DNA of 64,000 nt, from the NCBI RefSeq assembly GCF_007991655.1, contig NZ_BJYT01000001.1:1-64000 (forward strand). The letters run 5' to 3'. The position numbers and the translations under genes are program-made. Of this stretch, positions 27,496-38,224 are shown piece by piece (the stretch's first letter is position 1; every line of letters begins with the position of its first letter). The stretch is from Segetibacter aerophilus. Lineage in GTDB: Bacteria > Bacteroidota > Bacteroidia > Chitinophagales > Chitinophagaceae. The notes below the pieces were generated by a model, which did not search any database, was not told the origin of the DNA, and saw only the letters and a program-made list of their open reading frames with translations.

Positions 27496-29952
27496 TCATT
27501 TTATAATCATCGCTTCGTAAGTTTTTCTTGCGAAATCGTAAGCTGCCTTAGCTGCCTCAAGCTCCTCCTTTTTAATGGCGGGGCTTTTTGTTTTCCAGCA
27601 CTGGTCAACTGCATCCCGGCACCAGGCGGCGCTTTTTTGATCAACGATCGGCTTACCATCAACAATAACAAAAATGGGATTGGTATGTGCACTCGAGTTA
27701 ATGCGAATGGCAACCCATGAAGATTTGGCCATTTTATAGTTGAATTTCATATCCTGCCATTTTCCATCTGCTGCAATTTGTTGCTTTTCGACTGACTCGC
27801 CGTTAACGATTAGTTCAACGTAAACGTTTCTTGATGTTCCAATTCTTGCACGTTCAATATTCCAGTAAGGAATTTGCTCAGGAGTACGCGAAGCAATATA
27901 CTTTCCTGTTTCGTCCTGAACCGCGTTCAACATGGCAGCAGCTTTCACGGTAATGTTTAGAGTGGAGTTCGCCGTTACAGATAGTTCACTATTTTTTTCT
28001 CCTGCTTCCAAGTTATTGACCTTGTAATCGATTAGGTGAGCGAACCCATTAGAGACATAATTAGCACCTCGTTTGAGACAATCCATAAAACTTGCAAAGG
28101 TGACTCCGTCTTTTAGTTTGGCATAACTACGCGTCAAGCCAACTCTTTCGTCGGAAATACAAGGGAAATCGGTTTCGCCACCGATTCTCGTTCTAAAGCC
28201 ACAATTCAGTGTGTGGTACCACATGTTCAACTCCCATGGTACGGGCGTGTCGCCAAGAGAATAATAATCTACTGCGCCATGTGTCACCGTAACAACATAT
28301 TCATTTGCCCCTATACCATCCAGTTTGGGCATTACGTAGTTTGGAATGGCAGAGGTTGGCGTAATAGGTTCAAGCCCCCAGCCAGAATGTGCATAGGCAG
28401 TTATTCCACCTTGCTTTTTTGCCCATTGCAATACAGGCAGCGTCCAGGTTGGCCAGTCTTCAATAACTTTTGTGTTTGGATAATCATCTTCCTTCAAATT
28501 CAACAGGCAAATATGCCCGGCATGTGAAGATGGAAAACCAGACACTTCTATATCATACCTCAAAACATTATTCTTGTCTGATAATGGATTGTCCTTTCCA
28601 GTAAAATATTGCTTTTGATAATACCAGCTAGGTCCCCATGTAAGATTACTTCCTAGGTTTAAATCTTCACCTTTTATCTGCCGGAACATATCCAGCGGCT
28701 TCACTCCCTCTTCGGGACTTTCATAATGCGAACAGCCAGCTGCGTGAATGTGATGGTCTGCACTATACCAACCGAGCTTTGACATGTTTACCCATCGTTT
28801 AAGTCTGAAGTTTACCGTAATTGAATCTTTATTTGCAGGAATAGTGATCTTTTGATATTGCTGTAAGTACTCAGGCCCTCTTGTATAGACCACGTCGTAA
28901 GTGCCGGGAGATAAGTAAACATACTCTCCGGAAGAACGATATACCTGGGGTTGAAAATTGAAGTCAGGATATTGATCGGTCATCGCTAATCTTCGGGCAG
29001 GCAACGGATAAATTCCGCTCAGCTTATTTATTCGTGCGATTGTATCTAAAGGCTTATTCATTCTAACGGGTTCCCAATCCCGCCACGGAAGACGCCAGGG
29101 AGTTTCTGTCCTTTCCTTTGTACGGCCGAAGCGTTCAATGTTATCAGTTATGATGAACGAAGCGATAGTTGGCGTATTATCTTCATCCTTCACATCAAAA
29201 ATCATTTTGACGGCAGGTTTAATATCAAAGAGAATATTTACAGTATTTCTAAAAGCAATGTCTTGCGTTCCCTGCCCGACATTGAAACCAATTTGTGCTT
29301 CACGTTTTCCTTTGCTGCGAGTGTACAGTTGCAACACAACATATTCAAGCTCTAGTCCCGATAAATTCTGCTGCAGCGGACGGTCGCGATAAATGGCGAT
29401 CTGAAGGAAACTGTTGTCCAGTTGACCTTGCGTCAATTTATTTTTCGGCAACATTCTATGAGAGAATGTGGAGGTATAAAACAAGGGGCTTGCATTTGGA
29501 CTTCCAGCAGCCAGCCTTGTAACAACGTGCGCCTGGTTATTCACTTTGACGAGATAACTCTTCCAACCTTCCTGTATCAACTCTGGCTTTGCAGGACCAG
29601 CGCCCACCTTTACTCTTGCTTCCGGATTTATTTCTACCTCTGCCAGGCAAAATGGATCAAGGATTTCTTGTATGGCTTTTACAGTTTGAGTGTTATAGGG
29701 CAAATCTTTCAATTCCTGCAAACGTTTGGTCGCGTGGGCGGGCAAAGCATTACCAATATAATTAAGGGCTTCACCTATTCTTAGCGCTTGCGAAAGCAAT
29801 GGTTGCGCCTCTACTTTTTCAATTAATTTCAGTCCTTGGGTTGGCTGCTCATGTTGGTGTTCGTGCTGGGCAAGTGCACCTAAACCAACCAACAGAAGAG
29901 GTACGAGAAAACAAACAATTCGTGACCTTTTTAAGAATATGATGAATTTCAT
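27496..29952 (-). CDS. Secreted CehA/McbA-type metal-dependent hydrolase
   Basis: About 818 residues from the ATG at 29952, in front of a signal peptide (IVCFLVPLLLVGLGALAQ). The N-terminal 350 residues are beta-rich and variable. The PHP-superfamily catalytic part begins at about residue 410 with YSADHHIHAAGCSHY, the metal-binding HxH, followed by GGITAYAHSGWGLEP and GGETDFPCIS. CehA and McbA hydrolyse the carbamate ester of carbaryl; relatives act on other esters or phosphoesters. The true substrate is not readable. The extra His-rich stretch right after the signal peptide (HEHQHEQ) could bind metal. It stands alone. Confidence 0.85.
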   Translation of the reverse strand: MKFIIFLKRSRIVCFLVPLLLVGLGALAQHEHQHEQPTQGLKLIEKVEAQPLLSQALRIGEALNYIGNALPAHATKRLQELKDLPYNTQTVKAIQEILDPFCLAEVEINPEARVKVGAGPAKPELIQEGWKSYLVKVNNQAHVVTRLAAGSPNASPLFYTSTFSHRMLPKNKLTQGQLDNSFLQIAIYRDRPLQQNLSGLELEYVVLQLYTRSKGKREAQIGFNVGQGTQDIAFRNTVNILFDIKPAVKMIFDVKDEDNTPTIASFIITDNIERFGRTKERTETPWRLPWRDWEPVRMNKPLDTIARINKLSGIYPLPARRLAMTDQYPDFNFQPQVYRSSGEYVYLSPGTYDVVYTRGPEYLQQYQKITIPANKDSITVNFRLKRWVNMSKLGWYSADHHIHAAGCSHYESPEEGVKPLDMFRQIKGEDLNLGSNLTWGPSWYYQKQYFTGKDNPLSDKNNVLRYDIEVSGFPSSHAGHICLLNLKEDDYPNTKVIEDWPTWTLPVLQWAKKQGGITAYAHSGWGLEPITPTSAIPNYVMPKLDGIGANEYVVTVTHGAVDYYSLGDTPVPWELNMWYHTLNCGFRTRIGGETDFPCISDERVGLTRSYAKLKDGVTFASFMDCLKRGANYVSNGFAHLIDYKVNNLEAGEKNSELSVTANSTLNITVKAAAMLNAVQDETGKYIASRTPEQIPYWNIERARIGTSRNVYVELIVNGESVEKQQIAADGKWQDMKFNYKMAKSSWVAIRINSSAHTNPIFVIVDGKPIVDQKSAAWCRDAVDQCWKTKSPAIKKEELEAAKAAYDFARKTYEAMIIK

Positions 29953-30246
29953 AAGTTGCGGTAATTGAACATGAAATGTCAATAGAAAAATTATTTACCT
30001 CTAAATTAATCTATGTGTTCTTTACTTGATTTATTGATCGTAAGATCTCCTTTGTCGGAGCTACCTATTGCTACAATATTGTAAAAGGGAGTAGCAATCG
30101 CGAAACAAAATTTCTATGAGCCCGGCTTTTACTGATTTCAAAAAAAGTAGTAAAATTTATTAAAACCTTCACCGCCCAGTTGTTGAAACTCAAGCAAGAA
30201 AGCGTTCGTTTCAATTTCAAATTAGTAGTTTTATAAAAACAACCAC

Positions 30247-30756
30247 TTGAAAAAATTACTCATAACACTATCATTATTTGTCCTTTTCTTTTCTGTAGCT
30301 ATTGCAGCTAGATGCCAACAACCAGTGCATACAACGGTAATACTTGTCAGGCATGCAGAGAAAGATACGGTTGGAGGTAATGATCCCGTGCTGTCCGCGG
30401 TTGGCAACAAGAGGGCGGCGAGATTACAGGAGACTTTGAAGGAATATAAACCGGACGCATTTTATTCGACCAACTTTAAAAGAACAAAAGAAACCTTGTT
30501 ACCATGGGCGAAAGCTGCAGGAAAGGAAATACAAGTGTATGATCCTGCAACACAAACTTCCTTGGCTGACTTGTTTAAAACTCAGCAAGGGAAGACATTG
30601 GTGGTAGTCGGCCACAGCAATACAATTCCGCAACTTGTTAATCTCATTACCGGTACCAACCAATACCAGCAACTACCCGACACTGAATACAGTAAAATCT
30701 TTATTGTTACCATTCCTAATGTAGGAAGCCCGGACGTAAAAGTTTTGACATTTTAA
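30247..30756 (+). CDS. Exported histidine phosphatase (SixA / phosphoglycerate-mutase branch)
   Basis: 169 residues with a TTG start directly before a signal peptide (KKLLITLSLFVLFFSVAIA). The catalytic RHAEK motif (VILVRHAEKDTVGG) lies near residue 35, with the second His in VVVGHSNTIPQLV near 120 and Arg in FKRTKETLLPW. The full set of a histidine phosphatase is therefore present. Location should be periplasmic or outer membrane, so a phosphorylated sugar or nucleotide in the periplasm is a plausible substrate, unlike cytoplasmic SixA. The gene is monocistronic. Confidence 0.88.
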   Translation: MKKLLITLSLFVLFFSVAIAARCQQPVHTTVILVRHAEKDTVGGNDPVLSAVGNKRAARLQETLKEYKPDAFYSTNFKRTKETLLPWAKAAGKEIQVYDPATQTSLADLFKTQQGKTLVVVGHSNTIPQLVNLITGTNQYQQLPDTEYSKIFIVTIPNVGSPDVKVLTF

Positions 30757-30875
30757 GTTGAAAATGGAGTCGCTTTTACCCGCCGAGATTATTTCTTTTC
30801 TTCAAAAAGAGAACGAAAATCCTTCAAAGCTCTGCTACTATCAAAAGCTAGTGGTTTGATGAAATGCGCACATAT

Positions 30876-30895
30876 GTAAAAGTGTGCGACGCAAG
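30876..30895 (+). repeat. Dispersed 24-bp intergenic motif, partial copy
   Basis: GTAAAAGTGTGCGACGCAAG keeps the core of the consensus but ends early. Confidence 0.55.
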
Positions 30896-30970
30896 AAAAG
30901 ACCAATAGTAATTTTTAAGCTGGGTTCTAACAAAACCTTACTTGTCAATGCAACCTGCATTATGCAAAAC

Positions 30971-31004
30971 AAAAAGTGCCCCGAAAATAATTCGGGACAC
31001 TTTT
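30971..31004 (-). terminator. Intrinsic terminator of the susCD operon
   Basis: Read on the minus strand, AAGTGTCCCGAA pairs with TTCGGGGCACTT (one wobble) around a short loop and runs into TTTGTTTT. It lies 25 bp after the SusD-like stop. Confidence 0.8.
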
Positions 31005-31028
31005 GAAAATGATATCTCCATTCAACTG

Positions 31029-32492
31029 TTAGTAGCCGGGATTTTGGTCACTTGGAGCAATCTTGTCGTTATTGTCAATTTCGGCCTGTGGTATAGGAAA
31101 CAATAGAAACTTGTCGGGGACATCTATACCTTTTGCTTCCTTAATAACTTGTTTGTATGTTTTAGTGCGCACAAGATCAAACCAACGTTTGTGCTCTGCA
31201 AGGAATTCATACGCTCTTTCACGGATTATTAGATCTTTAAAAGCTTGTTTTGTAGGAGCGGTTGCAATGGTAAAATCAACCGGAGAAGGTGCGGTAGGTG
31301 AATACCCGTACGCTCTTCTGTGTATCATATTAAGCCTTTCAAGTGCGAGAGCTGTGGGGCCACTAGAAACTTCGTTATCTGCTTCAGCATATACAAATAA
31401 TGCATCTGGATAACGATAGATAGGGAAGTCATTGCCATGACTTGGTGCGAAACCCGCATCTTTAAATTTGCCAAACATGAGTGGTCGGTCAGCACTATTT
31501 GCAGTAATTACGCCAGAGCGATTAGGGTAAGAAGTATACACGTCGAACTGGTACCTCAAGTCATTTTTATCCCAGTCTCTTAGAAGAGGCATAGTAGGTA
31601 CTCCGTAAAACGAAGAGTAACCGTTTTCGGAATAAGCACTATTAGGCATCGCATATTGTTGCGCAATCTGCGAGCCGCCATTGGCTCTTGAATATTTGAA
31701 AGAGAAAACATCCTCGCTGTGAGTCAGCACTGTCGGCCCGAATATGGTTTCAAAATCTGAAGCTACTTTAACCGGAACAAGCGAATAAACGTTTGCCTTA
31801 ATTACCTCGTCTGCCTTATCACGGGCCAGCTGCCACATTTCGTTGTTCATGTAAAAGTCTGCGAGAAATACTTTTGCGGACCATTTAGTTGGACGACCAA
31901 TTAAAGTTTGTTTCTCAGGTAGATTTGTTTCGGCGAATTTTAAATCCTCTATAATTAGTGCATTTACATCGGCTACCGGTGATCTTGGTATGTGAACCTG
32001 TTCAACACTTTCTGTAGGATCAGTTCTTAAGGGAACAGGCCCCCAGCTACGAACAAGGTTACGATAGGCTAATGCCCGTAAGAAACGAGCTTCTCCTAAA
32101 ATCGCATTTTTATCTGCATCAGACATCGGAATAGGCGGAACATATTTTAAAACAAGATTTGCATTACGGATAGCACGGTAGAAATTTCTCCATGACGTCT
32201 CCGTTCTTCCGATATCCGAGGACGTCAGTACGTATTGGCCGATGGCAGCATAAATACCTGTACCGTACGAATAATCTTCGGCCGCGGTAAACTGGCCTCC
32301 CCAATCTGTTCCACCATATTCGTTACGGAGAGGGTTATAAATAGCATCAACCGCTGCTACGGCATCCGCCTTCGTTTTGTAAAAATTAGTGGTCGCCAAC
32401 AGGCTCTCCGGTTTTTCCTGTAGCTGCTTCGTGCATGATGAGAACAGCAGAAACAGGCAAACAGTACCGGGTAATAATTTATAAAGTTTCAT
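31029..32492 (-). CDS. SusD/RagB-family outer membrane lipoprotein
   Basis: 487 residues. A lipoprotein signal peptide with lipobox (LFLLFSSC, Cys at about 20) is followed by the SusD N-terminal region (ATTNFYKTKADAVAAVDAIY), the TPR-like core (LGEARFLRALAYRNLVRSWG) and the SusD C-terminal domain ending in FPIPQAEIDNNDKIAPSDQN. It forms the lid that delivers glycans to the SusC barrel. It lies 27 bp after the SusC-like gene and before a terminator, so the pair is a two-gene operon. The nearby GH109-like and amino-sugar genes suggest an amino-sugar glycan. Confidence 0.95.
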   Translation of the reverse strand: MKLYKLLPGTVCLFLLFSSCTKQLQEKPESLLATTNFYKTKADAVAAVDAIYNPLRNEYGGTDWGGQFTAAEDYSYGTGIYAAIGQYVLTSSDIGRTETSWRNFYRAIRNANLVLKYVPPIPMSDADKNAILGEARFLRALAYRNLVRSWGPVPLRTDPTESVEQVHIPRSPVADVNALIIEDLKFAETNLPEKQTLIGRPTKWSAKVFLADFYMNNEMWQLARDKADEVIKANVYSLVPVKVASDFETIFGPTVLTHSEDVFSFKYSRANGGSQIAQQYAMPNSAYSENGYSSFYGVPTMPLLRDWDKNDLRYQFDVYTSYPNRSGVITANSADRPLMFGKFKDAGFAPSHGNDFPIYRYPDALFVYAEADNEVSSGPTALALERLNMIHRRAYGYSPTAPSPVDFTIATAPTKQAFKDLIIRERAYEFLAEHKRWFDLVRTKTYKQVIKEAKGIDVPDKFLLFPIPQAEIDNNDKIAPSDQNPGY

Positions 32493-32519
32493 TGCGTAAA
32501 TGTTTAATTGCTTTTAAGA

Positions 32520-35500
32520 TTAAAGAGTCATTCTGGCTCCAATTGTATAAGTTTTAGCATTAGGGTAACCAGCGTTATCAATTCCGTTGGAAAATGAATT
32601 AGTTCCTCCACGAGTATTTATTTCAGGATCATACCATGAGTATTTTGTTGCAGTCAGTAAGTTCTGGCCGCTTACATACAATTGGAAGTTTTTGATCCAC
32701 CGTACGCCAAACTTAGAAGGTTGGATGTTATATCCAAGTTGAATGTTTTTCAACCGTAAGAAAGACCCATCTTCAACAAAACGATCTGAAGCAGAGAATA
32801 CAGTCTTAGTACTTAGTTTGGGATATTTTGCCGTAGGGTCAGGCTTTGATGAAGTCCAATGGTTGAAATACACATCGCTAATCTGGTTTTCTCCGAAATA
32901 GAAACTATTCGCTGCCGCGGTTTTGTTCACATTGAAAATATCGTTACCCTGAACTCCCTGGATGGAAAAGTTTAGCTCGAAATTTTTGAAGCTTGTACGC
33001 GAATTCATGTTGTAAATAAAGTCAGGGTTTGGATCGCCGATAATTGTTCTGTCAGCGTTTGTTATACCGGCTTTTCCATCAAGATCCTTGTATTTTATAG
33101 CGCCGTTTGCATCAAGGCCATCTTCAAGAAATCCGTAGAAAACGCCAACCGGAAGACCTTCTCTAACAAGGTTTACTGAAACAGAAAGTGGCTGAGGTAT
33201 GGCTTCGCCGAAGACATCGCTGCCGCCGGCTAGCTTAATTGCCTTGCTTTTATTTTTAGTGAAGTTTACGCCCATTGACCATTTTACTGCCCTGGTATCT
33301 ATAATCATTCCGTTTAGACCCAGTTCAATACCTCTATTTCTTATTCTTCCCACATTGCTGAGGGTGTTAGAATATCCGGCTGAAGTGGGTAATTGGATGC
33401 TGGCAAGCAAGTCACGGGTATCTTTGTTGTAATAATCGAAACTTAGACTAAGGCGGTCTCTTAACACTCCAATGTCAAATCCGAAATCAGTCTGAATGGT
33501 TGTTTCCCATTTCAACGCCGGATTAGCCAGGCTGTTATTGTTTGGAGCAAAACCAACGTAACGGGTATCACCGAAAACCGCGTTGTAAGTGGTCAGTGTA
33601 TTTAGTGTCTGGTAGGGATTGATAGCGGTATTTCCCGTAACTCCCCACGATGCTCTGAATTTAAGGTCTGACATGAAATTTTGATTTTTCATAAAACCTT
33701 CGTTAATAGCTCTCCAGGCAAAAGCTGCTGATGGAAAATATCCCCACTTGTTGCCTTCTCCAAAACGTGATGAGCCGTCAGCCCTTATGCTTGCAGTTAA
33801 CAGGTAAGTATTTTTAAAGGAGTAGTTGACACGACCAAGGTAAGAGATCAAAGTCCACCGGGAAGAATTACTGGAAGGCGTTCCGAAGACTGTACCTGCA
33901 GAAAGATTGTTTGTTTCAAACTGGTCAGTTAAGAAACCTGATATGTTGCCAGTACCTGCAGTTTTAACTTTATTATCCTGGTATGTAAAACCAGCCAAGG
34001 CATTTATACTGTTATCCTCGTTTATCTTCTTATTAAAGGTTAGGGTGTTTTCGTTGAGAATATTCATAAGATTGATAAACCCGATCGAAGCACTTCCTGT
34101 AGGTGTGTTATCGAGTAGGCGGGTAGAGTAAATATCCTCTCGGGTATTGGCTGATTCTATACCTATCGAAGATCTGAACATCAAGTCTTTTACCAGTTCA
34201 TAATTTACAGCAGTACCGGCAAGAATATATTTCGTATTTGCTTTTTGCCGGCGCTGAGTTGAAATAGCTAATGGGTTTCTTAACTCATTAGGGCTGAATA
34301 CGTAGGCACGCACATTACTGTAATTTCCATTAGCATCAAAAGGAGCGATGGTTGGTGGAGCAACCAAAACAGCAGACAAGGTGGTTCCACCTTTTTGACC
34401 GTTAATGTCTATTTGAGATAGATCGGTGTTGGTCATAACAGCGTTATAACTCAGCCTGACTTTGTCACTAACCTTTTGAGATAGGTTAGCCCTTAAAGAA
34501 CCTCTCTGTAGAGCTGAACCCGCGATGATACCGTCTTGCTTTAAAAAGCTTCCTGATACTGAGTATTGCGTGCTTTCATTTCCCCCTGCTACGTTGATTG
34601 CATGGTTTTGCATTGGTGCTGTACGGAATAATTCTTTTTGCCAGTCTGTTCCAACTCCAAACGAGTCAATTTGGCCTGTTCTAAAATATGCAGGAACATT
34701 ATCGTTAGCTGCACGCTCGTTTGCAACTTCAGCAAACTGCCTGGCATTCATCATTGGGATCATCTTAGTTACCTTTTGAGTTGCATAATAGCTATCAAAA
34801 GTTACTTCGCTCCTTCCAACTCTTCCTGTTTTAGTTGTAATAAGTACCACACCATTTGCACCTCTTGATCCGTAGATAGCGGTTGCAGAGGCATCTTTCA
34901 GGATCTCGATAGATTGGATGTCATTAGGATTAATAGCGTTCGGGTCACTAGTTAATGGAAAACCATCCACGACATATAGTGGTTCATTGTTACCTAACAA
35001 TGAATTCGCGCCCCGTACCCGAACAGTGATAGGAGCTCCCGGAGCGCCTGAATTTTGCAGCACTTGCACGCCGGTTGTTTTACCTTGTAGTGCAAGCAAT
35101 GCACCCGGAGCAGGGTATGATGTAATGTCTCTAGCTGCGACAGATGAAACAGAACCAGTCAGGTCACGCTTTCTTACTCTACCATAACCGACAACAACCA
35201 CATCGTCAAGACCCGCTACTGATTTGACCAATGACACTGTTATGTTGCCACCGTTACCGACTGGAACGGTTTTAGTTTGAAAACCAACATTGGAAATTTC
35301 AAGCTTTACATTTTGATTTGGGACATTCAAAACAAATTCACCGGCACTATTTGTAGTAGTACCCTGTGTTGTTCCGGCAATTATCACTGACGCTCCGGGA
35401 ACGGGTTCACCTTTGTCGTCGGTTACTTTACCAGTAATCTCAATAGGCGGTGGTGAATGTTTTTTTGCTTCGGCACTGAGGCAAAAAGCAAAGAAGAAAA

Positions 35501-35582
35501 CAGTGGAAAAGCTGACAAGCAGCAGCTTCTGAATGAAAGGCATGGGCAAATGCAAACACCTCTGGGGTACAAACAATCTCAT
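32520..35582 (-). CDS. SusC/RagA-family TonB-linked outer membrane transporter
   Basis: 1020 residues. The signal peptide probably starts at Met14 (35543; PFIQKLLLVSFSTVFFFAFC), but the ATG at 35582 is equally possible. Then comes a carboxypeptidase-regulatory domain (VTDDKGEPVPGASVIIAG), the SusC signature DDVVVVGYGRVRKRDLTGSV, the plug (VRVRGANSLLGNNEPLYVVD, YGSRGANGVVLITTK) and a ~750-residue barrel ending in TYTIGARMTL. It imports oligosaccharides across the outer membrane using TonB energy together with the SusD partner. No anti-sigma or SARP-type regulator or hybrid sensor is adjacent, so the regulator is elsewhere. Confidence 0.96.
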   Translation of the reverse strand: MRLFVPQRCLHLPMPFIQKLLLVSFSTVFFFAFCLSAEAKKHSPPPIEITGKVTDDKGEPVPGASVIIAGTTQGTTTNSAGEFVLNVPNQNVKLEISNVGFQTKTVPVGNGGNITVSLVKSVAGLDDVVVVGYGRVRKRDLTGSVSSVAARDITSYPAPGALLALQGKTTGVQVLQNSGAPGAPITVRVRGANSLLGNNEPLYVVDGFPLTSDPNAINPNDIQSIEILKDASATAIYGSRGANGVVLITTKTGRVGRSEVTFDSYYATQKVTKMIPMMNARQFAEVANERAANDNVPAYFRTGQIDSFGVGTDWQKELFRTAPMQNHAINVAGGNESTQYSVSGSFLKQDGIIAGSALQRGSLRANLSQKVSDKVRLSYNAVMTNTDLSQIDINGQKGGTTLSAVLVAPPTIAPFDANGNYSNVRAYVFSPNELRNPLAISTQRRQKANTKYILAGTAVNYELVKDLMFRSSIGIESANTREDIYSTRLLDNTPTGSASIGFINLMNILNENTLTFNKKINEDNSINALAGFTYQDNKVKTAGTGNISGFLTDQFETNNLSAGTVFGTPSSNSSRWTLISYLGRVNYSFKNTYLLTASIRADGSSRFGEGNKWGYFPSAAFAWRAINEGFMKNQNFMSDLKFRASWGVTGNTAINPYQTLNTLTTYNAVFGDTRYVGFAPNNNSLANPALKWETTIQTDFGFDIGVLRDRLSLSFDYYNKDTRDLLASIQLPTSAGYSNTLSNVGRIRNRGIELGLNGMIIDTRAVKWSMGVNFTKNKSKAIKLAGGSDVFGEAIPQPLSVSVNLVREGLPVGVFYGFLEDGLDANGAIKYKDLDGKAGITNADRTIIGDPNPDFIYNMNSRTSFKNFELNFSIQGVQGNDIFNVNKTAAANSFYFGENQISDVYFNHWTSSKPDPTAKYPKLSTKTVFSASDRFVEDGSFLRLKNIQLGYNIQPSKFGVRWIKNFQLYVSGQNLLTATKYSWYDPEINTRGGTNSFSNGIDNAGYPNAKTYTIGARMTL

Positions 35583-35826
35583 AAACTTTTTTTTGGTTTA
35601 AAATAATAAAATCGACTCTTGGGGGCTCACCTTTTCTCTTATTTTAGCCGTTGAGCAATTAGTAACAGGAGGGCAATTTTGGCGAAACCAATTTACATCT
35701 AACGAATTAAAAGTAAAAGAGTCTCATCATTTTCAAGCACTCTAACTAACTCTGAATAAAGAAATTACTTTTAACATAATTAGGGCATAAAGCCGATTAT
35801 AAAATAAGTACTTCTAAATTTATACT

Positions 35827-36273
35827 ATGAGAGATAAAATACTAATAATGCTGCTTATGGTATCATCAATATCTGTGAATGCCCAAACTTTTTCGGTAGA
35901 AGAGAGAAAGGTAAATGAGGTGATTATAAAAATGTTTGATGGAATTGCTGAACTTGATTTTTCTAAAATCAGCAAAAATGCAACAAAAGATATGATCGTA
36001 TTGGAAAGTGGCGCAATCTGGAACCTTGATTCGCTTACAGCTCGCTTGGCTCCTTTAAAGAAAACAGATTTCAAGCGTACCAATAAACTGGATTTTATTA
36101 AGACCGAAGTAAAGGCTAATACTGCATGGGTTTACTATAACAACACAGCGGAGATGTTGATTAATGGAAAGCCAAGAAATGCCAACTGGCTTGAAAGTGC
36201 CGTGCTGGTAAAAGAAGGCAATGATTGGAAAATAAAGCTCCTACATTCAACTACAGTCAAGCCAAATAAGTAA
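35827..36273 (+). CDS. Secreted NTF2-like (SnoaL/DUF4440-type) protein
   Basis: 148 residues with a short signal peptide ([16 protein letters not shown]). The rest has the NTF2-like pattern: [34 protein letters not shown], and a C-terminal strand pair [12 protein letters not shown] and [20 protein letters not shown] followed by HSTTV. Such proteins bind small ligands or are catalytically inert; no active residues can be named. It leads a plus-strand group with the NagB-like and kinase genes, divergent from susC. Confidence 0.85.
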   Translation: MRDKILIMLLMVSSISVNAQTFSVEERKVNEVIIKMFDGIAELDFSKISKNATKDMIVLESGAIWNLDSLTARLAPLKKTDFKRTNKLDFIKTEVKANTAWVYYNNTAEMLINGKPRNANWLESAVLVKEGNDWKIKLLHSTTVKPNK

Positions 36274-36344
36274 GAGCGCCAACTCAACTGTTCTACTTCC
36301 CGAAGTGTTTCATGAAATTTTTAATAACAGAATTTATATCAGAA

Positions 36345-37085
36345 ATGGAAATTAACATCAGCTCAAATGCGGAAGAATTAGGTAAGGCTGCAGGCACGGC
36401 GGCCGCAGAATTAATTCGCGGAGCCATCGCAGAAAAGAGAATCGCTAATATTATCTTAGCAACAGGTACCAGCCAGTTCCATACACTCCAACAACTAGTA
36501 TCCGATCCGGGTATTGACTGGAGCAAAGTAGTAATGTTTCATTTGGATGAATACATCGGTCTTCCGATAACTCATCCTGCCAGTTTTCGAAAATACCTGG
36601 AGGAAAGGTTTATACTAAAAGTCGAGCCTTTAAAGGAAGTTTTTCTGATCGATGGGGAAGGCGATCCAAAAGAAGAGTGTGAGAGACTTGGCAATTTAAT
36701 AACGCAATATCCCATCGATGTAGCCCTTGTTGGTATTGGTGAAAATGGTCATCTCGCTTTCAATGATCCGCCTGCTGATTTTAATACCGAAGACCCCTAT
36801 TTGGTAGTTGAATTAGATGAGGCTTGCCGCCGACAACAACTAAACGAAGGATGGTTTGAGTCTCTAGATGTTGTTCCGCGTAAAGCCATTAGCATGTCGA
36901 TAAATCAAATCATGAAATCTAAAAATATTATCTGCTCGGTACCCGATGAACGAAAAGCAACCGCAGTAAAAAATACAGTTGAACAAGCTGTTAGTAATCT
37001 TTACCCTGCAAGCATTCTTCAAACACATCCAGACTGCACGTTGTATCTTGATAGAGCTTCTGCCGGCGGTCTTTCAGGTACTTAG
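36345..37085 (+). CDS. NagB-family glucosamine-6-phosphate deaminase-like protein
   Basis: About 246 residues starting at [13 protein letters not shown]; an ATG at 36312 would add 11 residues. Family motifs: the phosphate-binding loop [26 protein letters not shown] (catalytic Asp position), and [20 protein letters not shown] with its catalytic His. It should convert glucosamine 6-phosphate, or an amino-sugar isomer, to a ketose 6-phosphate and ammonia; the loop after the first motif (SQFHTLQQL) departs from the usual GTP, so substrate preference may differ, as in galactosamine-6-phosphate isomerases. It lies 83 bp before the NahK-like kinase. Confidence 0.86.
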   Translation: MEINISSNAEELGKAAGTAAAELIRGAIAEKRIANIILATGTSQFHTLQQLVSDPGIDWSKVVMFHLDEYIGLPITHPASFRKYLEERFILKVEPLKEVFLIDGEGDPKEECERLGNLITQYPIDVALVGIGENGHLAFNDPPADFNTEDPYLVVELDEACRRQQLNEGWFESLDVVPRKAISMSINQIMKSKNIICSVPDERKATAVKNTVEQAVSNLYPASILQTHPDCTLYLDRASAGGLSGT

Positions 37086-37168
37086 ATAAGTTGATAAAGG
37101 AGTATGAAGACGATCTGTTGTTCAAAATACTCTATCCGTTCATTTACTACATTTCACATCATTAAAGA

Positions 37169-38224
37169 ATGCTAGCTACCATATTAGGAAAGTACGGGTT
37201 AACCCCGGAAGAGTGGACGATCAAACCTTTTGGCGCAGGTCTTATAAATCATACCTGGCACTTCAAGAAAGATGATGAAGAATACATTTTGCAGCAGGTT
37301 AATATCAATGTTTTTAAGGACCCTTTCGCCATTTCAAATAATATTCGCGCTGTAGGTACTTACTTAAAGCAACATTATCCAGACTACATTTTTGTTACCC
37401 CTATACCATCTTCTAACAGCAGCGACTTAGTACAGTCTGATCAGGGGTACTTCAGGATGTTTCCATTTGTAAAAAATTCTGTTACCTATACAACATTAGA
37501 AAGCTCCGAACTGGCTTATGAAGCAGCCCAGCAGTTTGGAAGATTTTCGCACCATTTATCAGGCTTTGATGAAAGCGTTTTGCAGGAAACCATTCCTAAC
37601 TTTCATAACCTCACCCTTCGTTTCAAACAGTTTGAAGACTCTTTACGCGAGGGAAATAAAGAGAGGCTTGTACAATCTTCAGATGTTATTAAGCAGTTAG
37701 AGAAGCATCACTACATCGTCGATGAGTTTGAGCAAATCAAGAAAAACCCGCAATTCAAAAAACGTGTGATGCACCATGATACAAAGATCAGCAATGTGCT
37801 TTTCGACGAGCAAAACAAAGGCTTGTGTATCATCGACCTCGACACTGTAATGCCAGGTTTTTTTATTAGTGACATCGGCGATATGATGCGGACTTACCTT
37901 GCGGCAGCAAGTGAGGAAGAGACAGATTTTTCTGCCGTTCAGGTAAGAGAAGAATACTTTGTCGCTATTGTTGAAGGTTATTTATCAGAGATGGGTAATG
38001 AGCTTACAGCGGAAGAAAAAGGCAGCTTTATATACGCGGGCAAGTTTATGATTTACATGCAGGCAATTCGCTTCCTAGCTGATCATCTAATGAACGACGT
38101 GTATTATGGTGCTACCTACGAGGGACAAAATTTTAACCGAGCTGTCAACCAATTATACCTATTGAAAAGCTTAGAAGAACAAGAACAGCATCTCATGCAA
38201 AAGGTAAAACAAAACAAACATTAG
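37169..38224 (+). CDS. NahK-like sugar 1-kinase (aminoglycoside-phosphotransferase fold)
   Basis: 351 residues. N-lobe: GAGLINHTWHF (glycine-rich) and EYILQQVN. Catalytic region: RVMHHDTKISNVLFDE, matching the Brenner HxDxxxxN motif with catalytic Asp, then GLCIIDLDTVMPGFFISDIG (metal-binding Asp). This pattern and length fit N-acetylhexosamine 1-kinases, which phosphorylate GlcNAc or GalNAc at C1. With the NagB-like gene 83 bp upstream and a GH109-like enzyme convergent downstream, GalNAc/GlcNAc salvage is a plausible role. A strong hairpin lies beyond the stop. Confidence 0.85.
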   Translation: MLATILGKYGLTPEEWTIKPFGAGLINHTWHFKKDDEEYILQQVNINVFKDPFAISNNIRAVGTYLKQHYPDYIFVTPIPSSNSSDLVQSDQGYFRMFPFVKNSVTYTTLESSELAYEAAQQFGRFSHHLSGFDESVLQETIPNFHNLTLRFKQFEDSLREGNKERLVQSSDVIKQLEKHHYIVDEFEQIKKNPQFKKRVMHHDTKISNVLFDEQNKGLCIIDLDTVMPGFFISDIGDMMRTYLAAASEEETDFSAVQVREEYFVAIVEGYLSEMGNELTAEEKGSFIYAGKFMIYMQAIRFLADHLMNDVYYGATYEGQNFNRAVNQLYLLKSLEEQEQHLMQKVKQNKH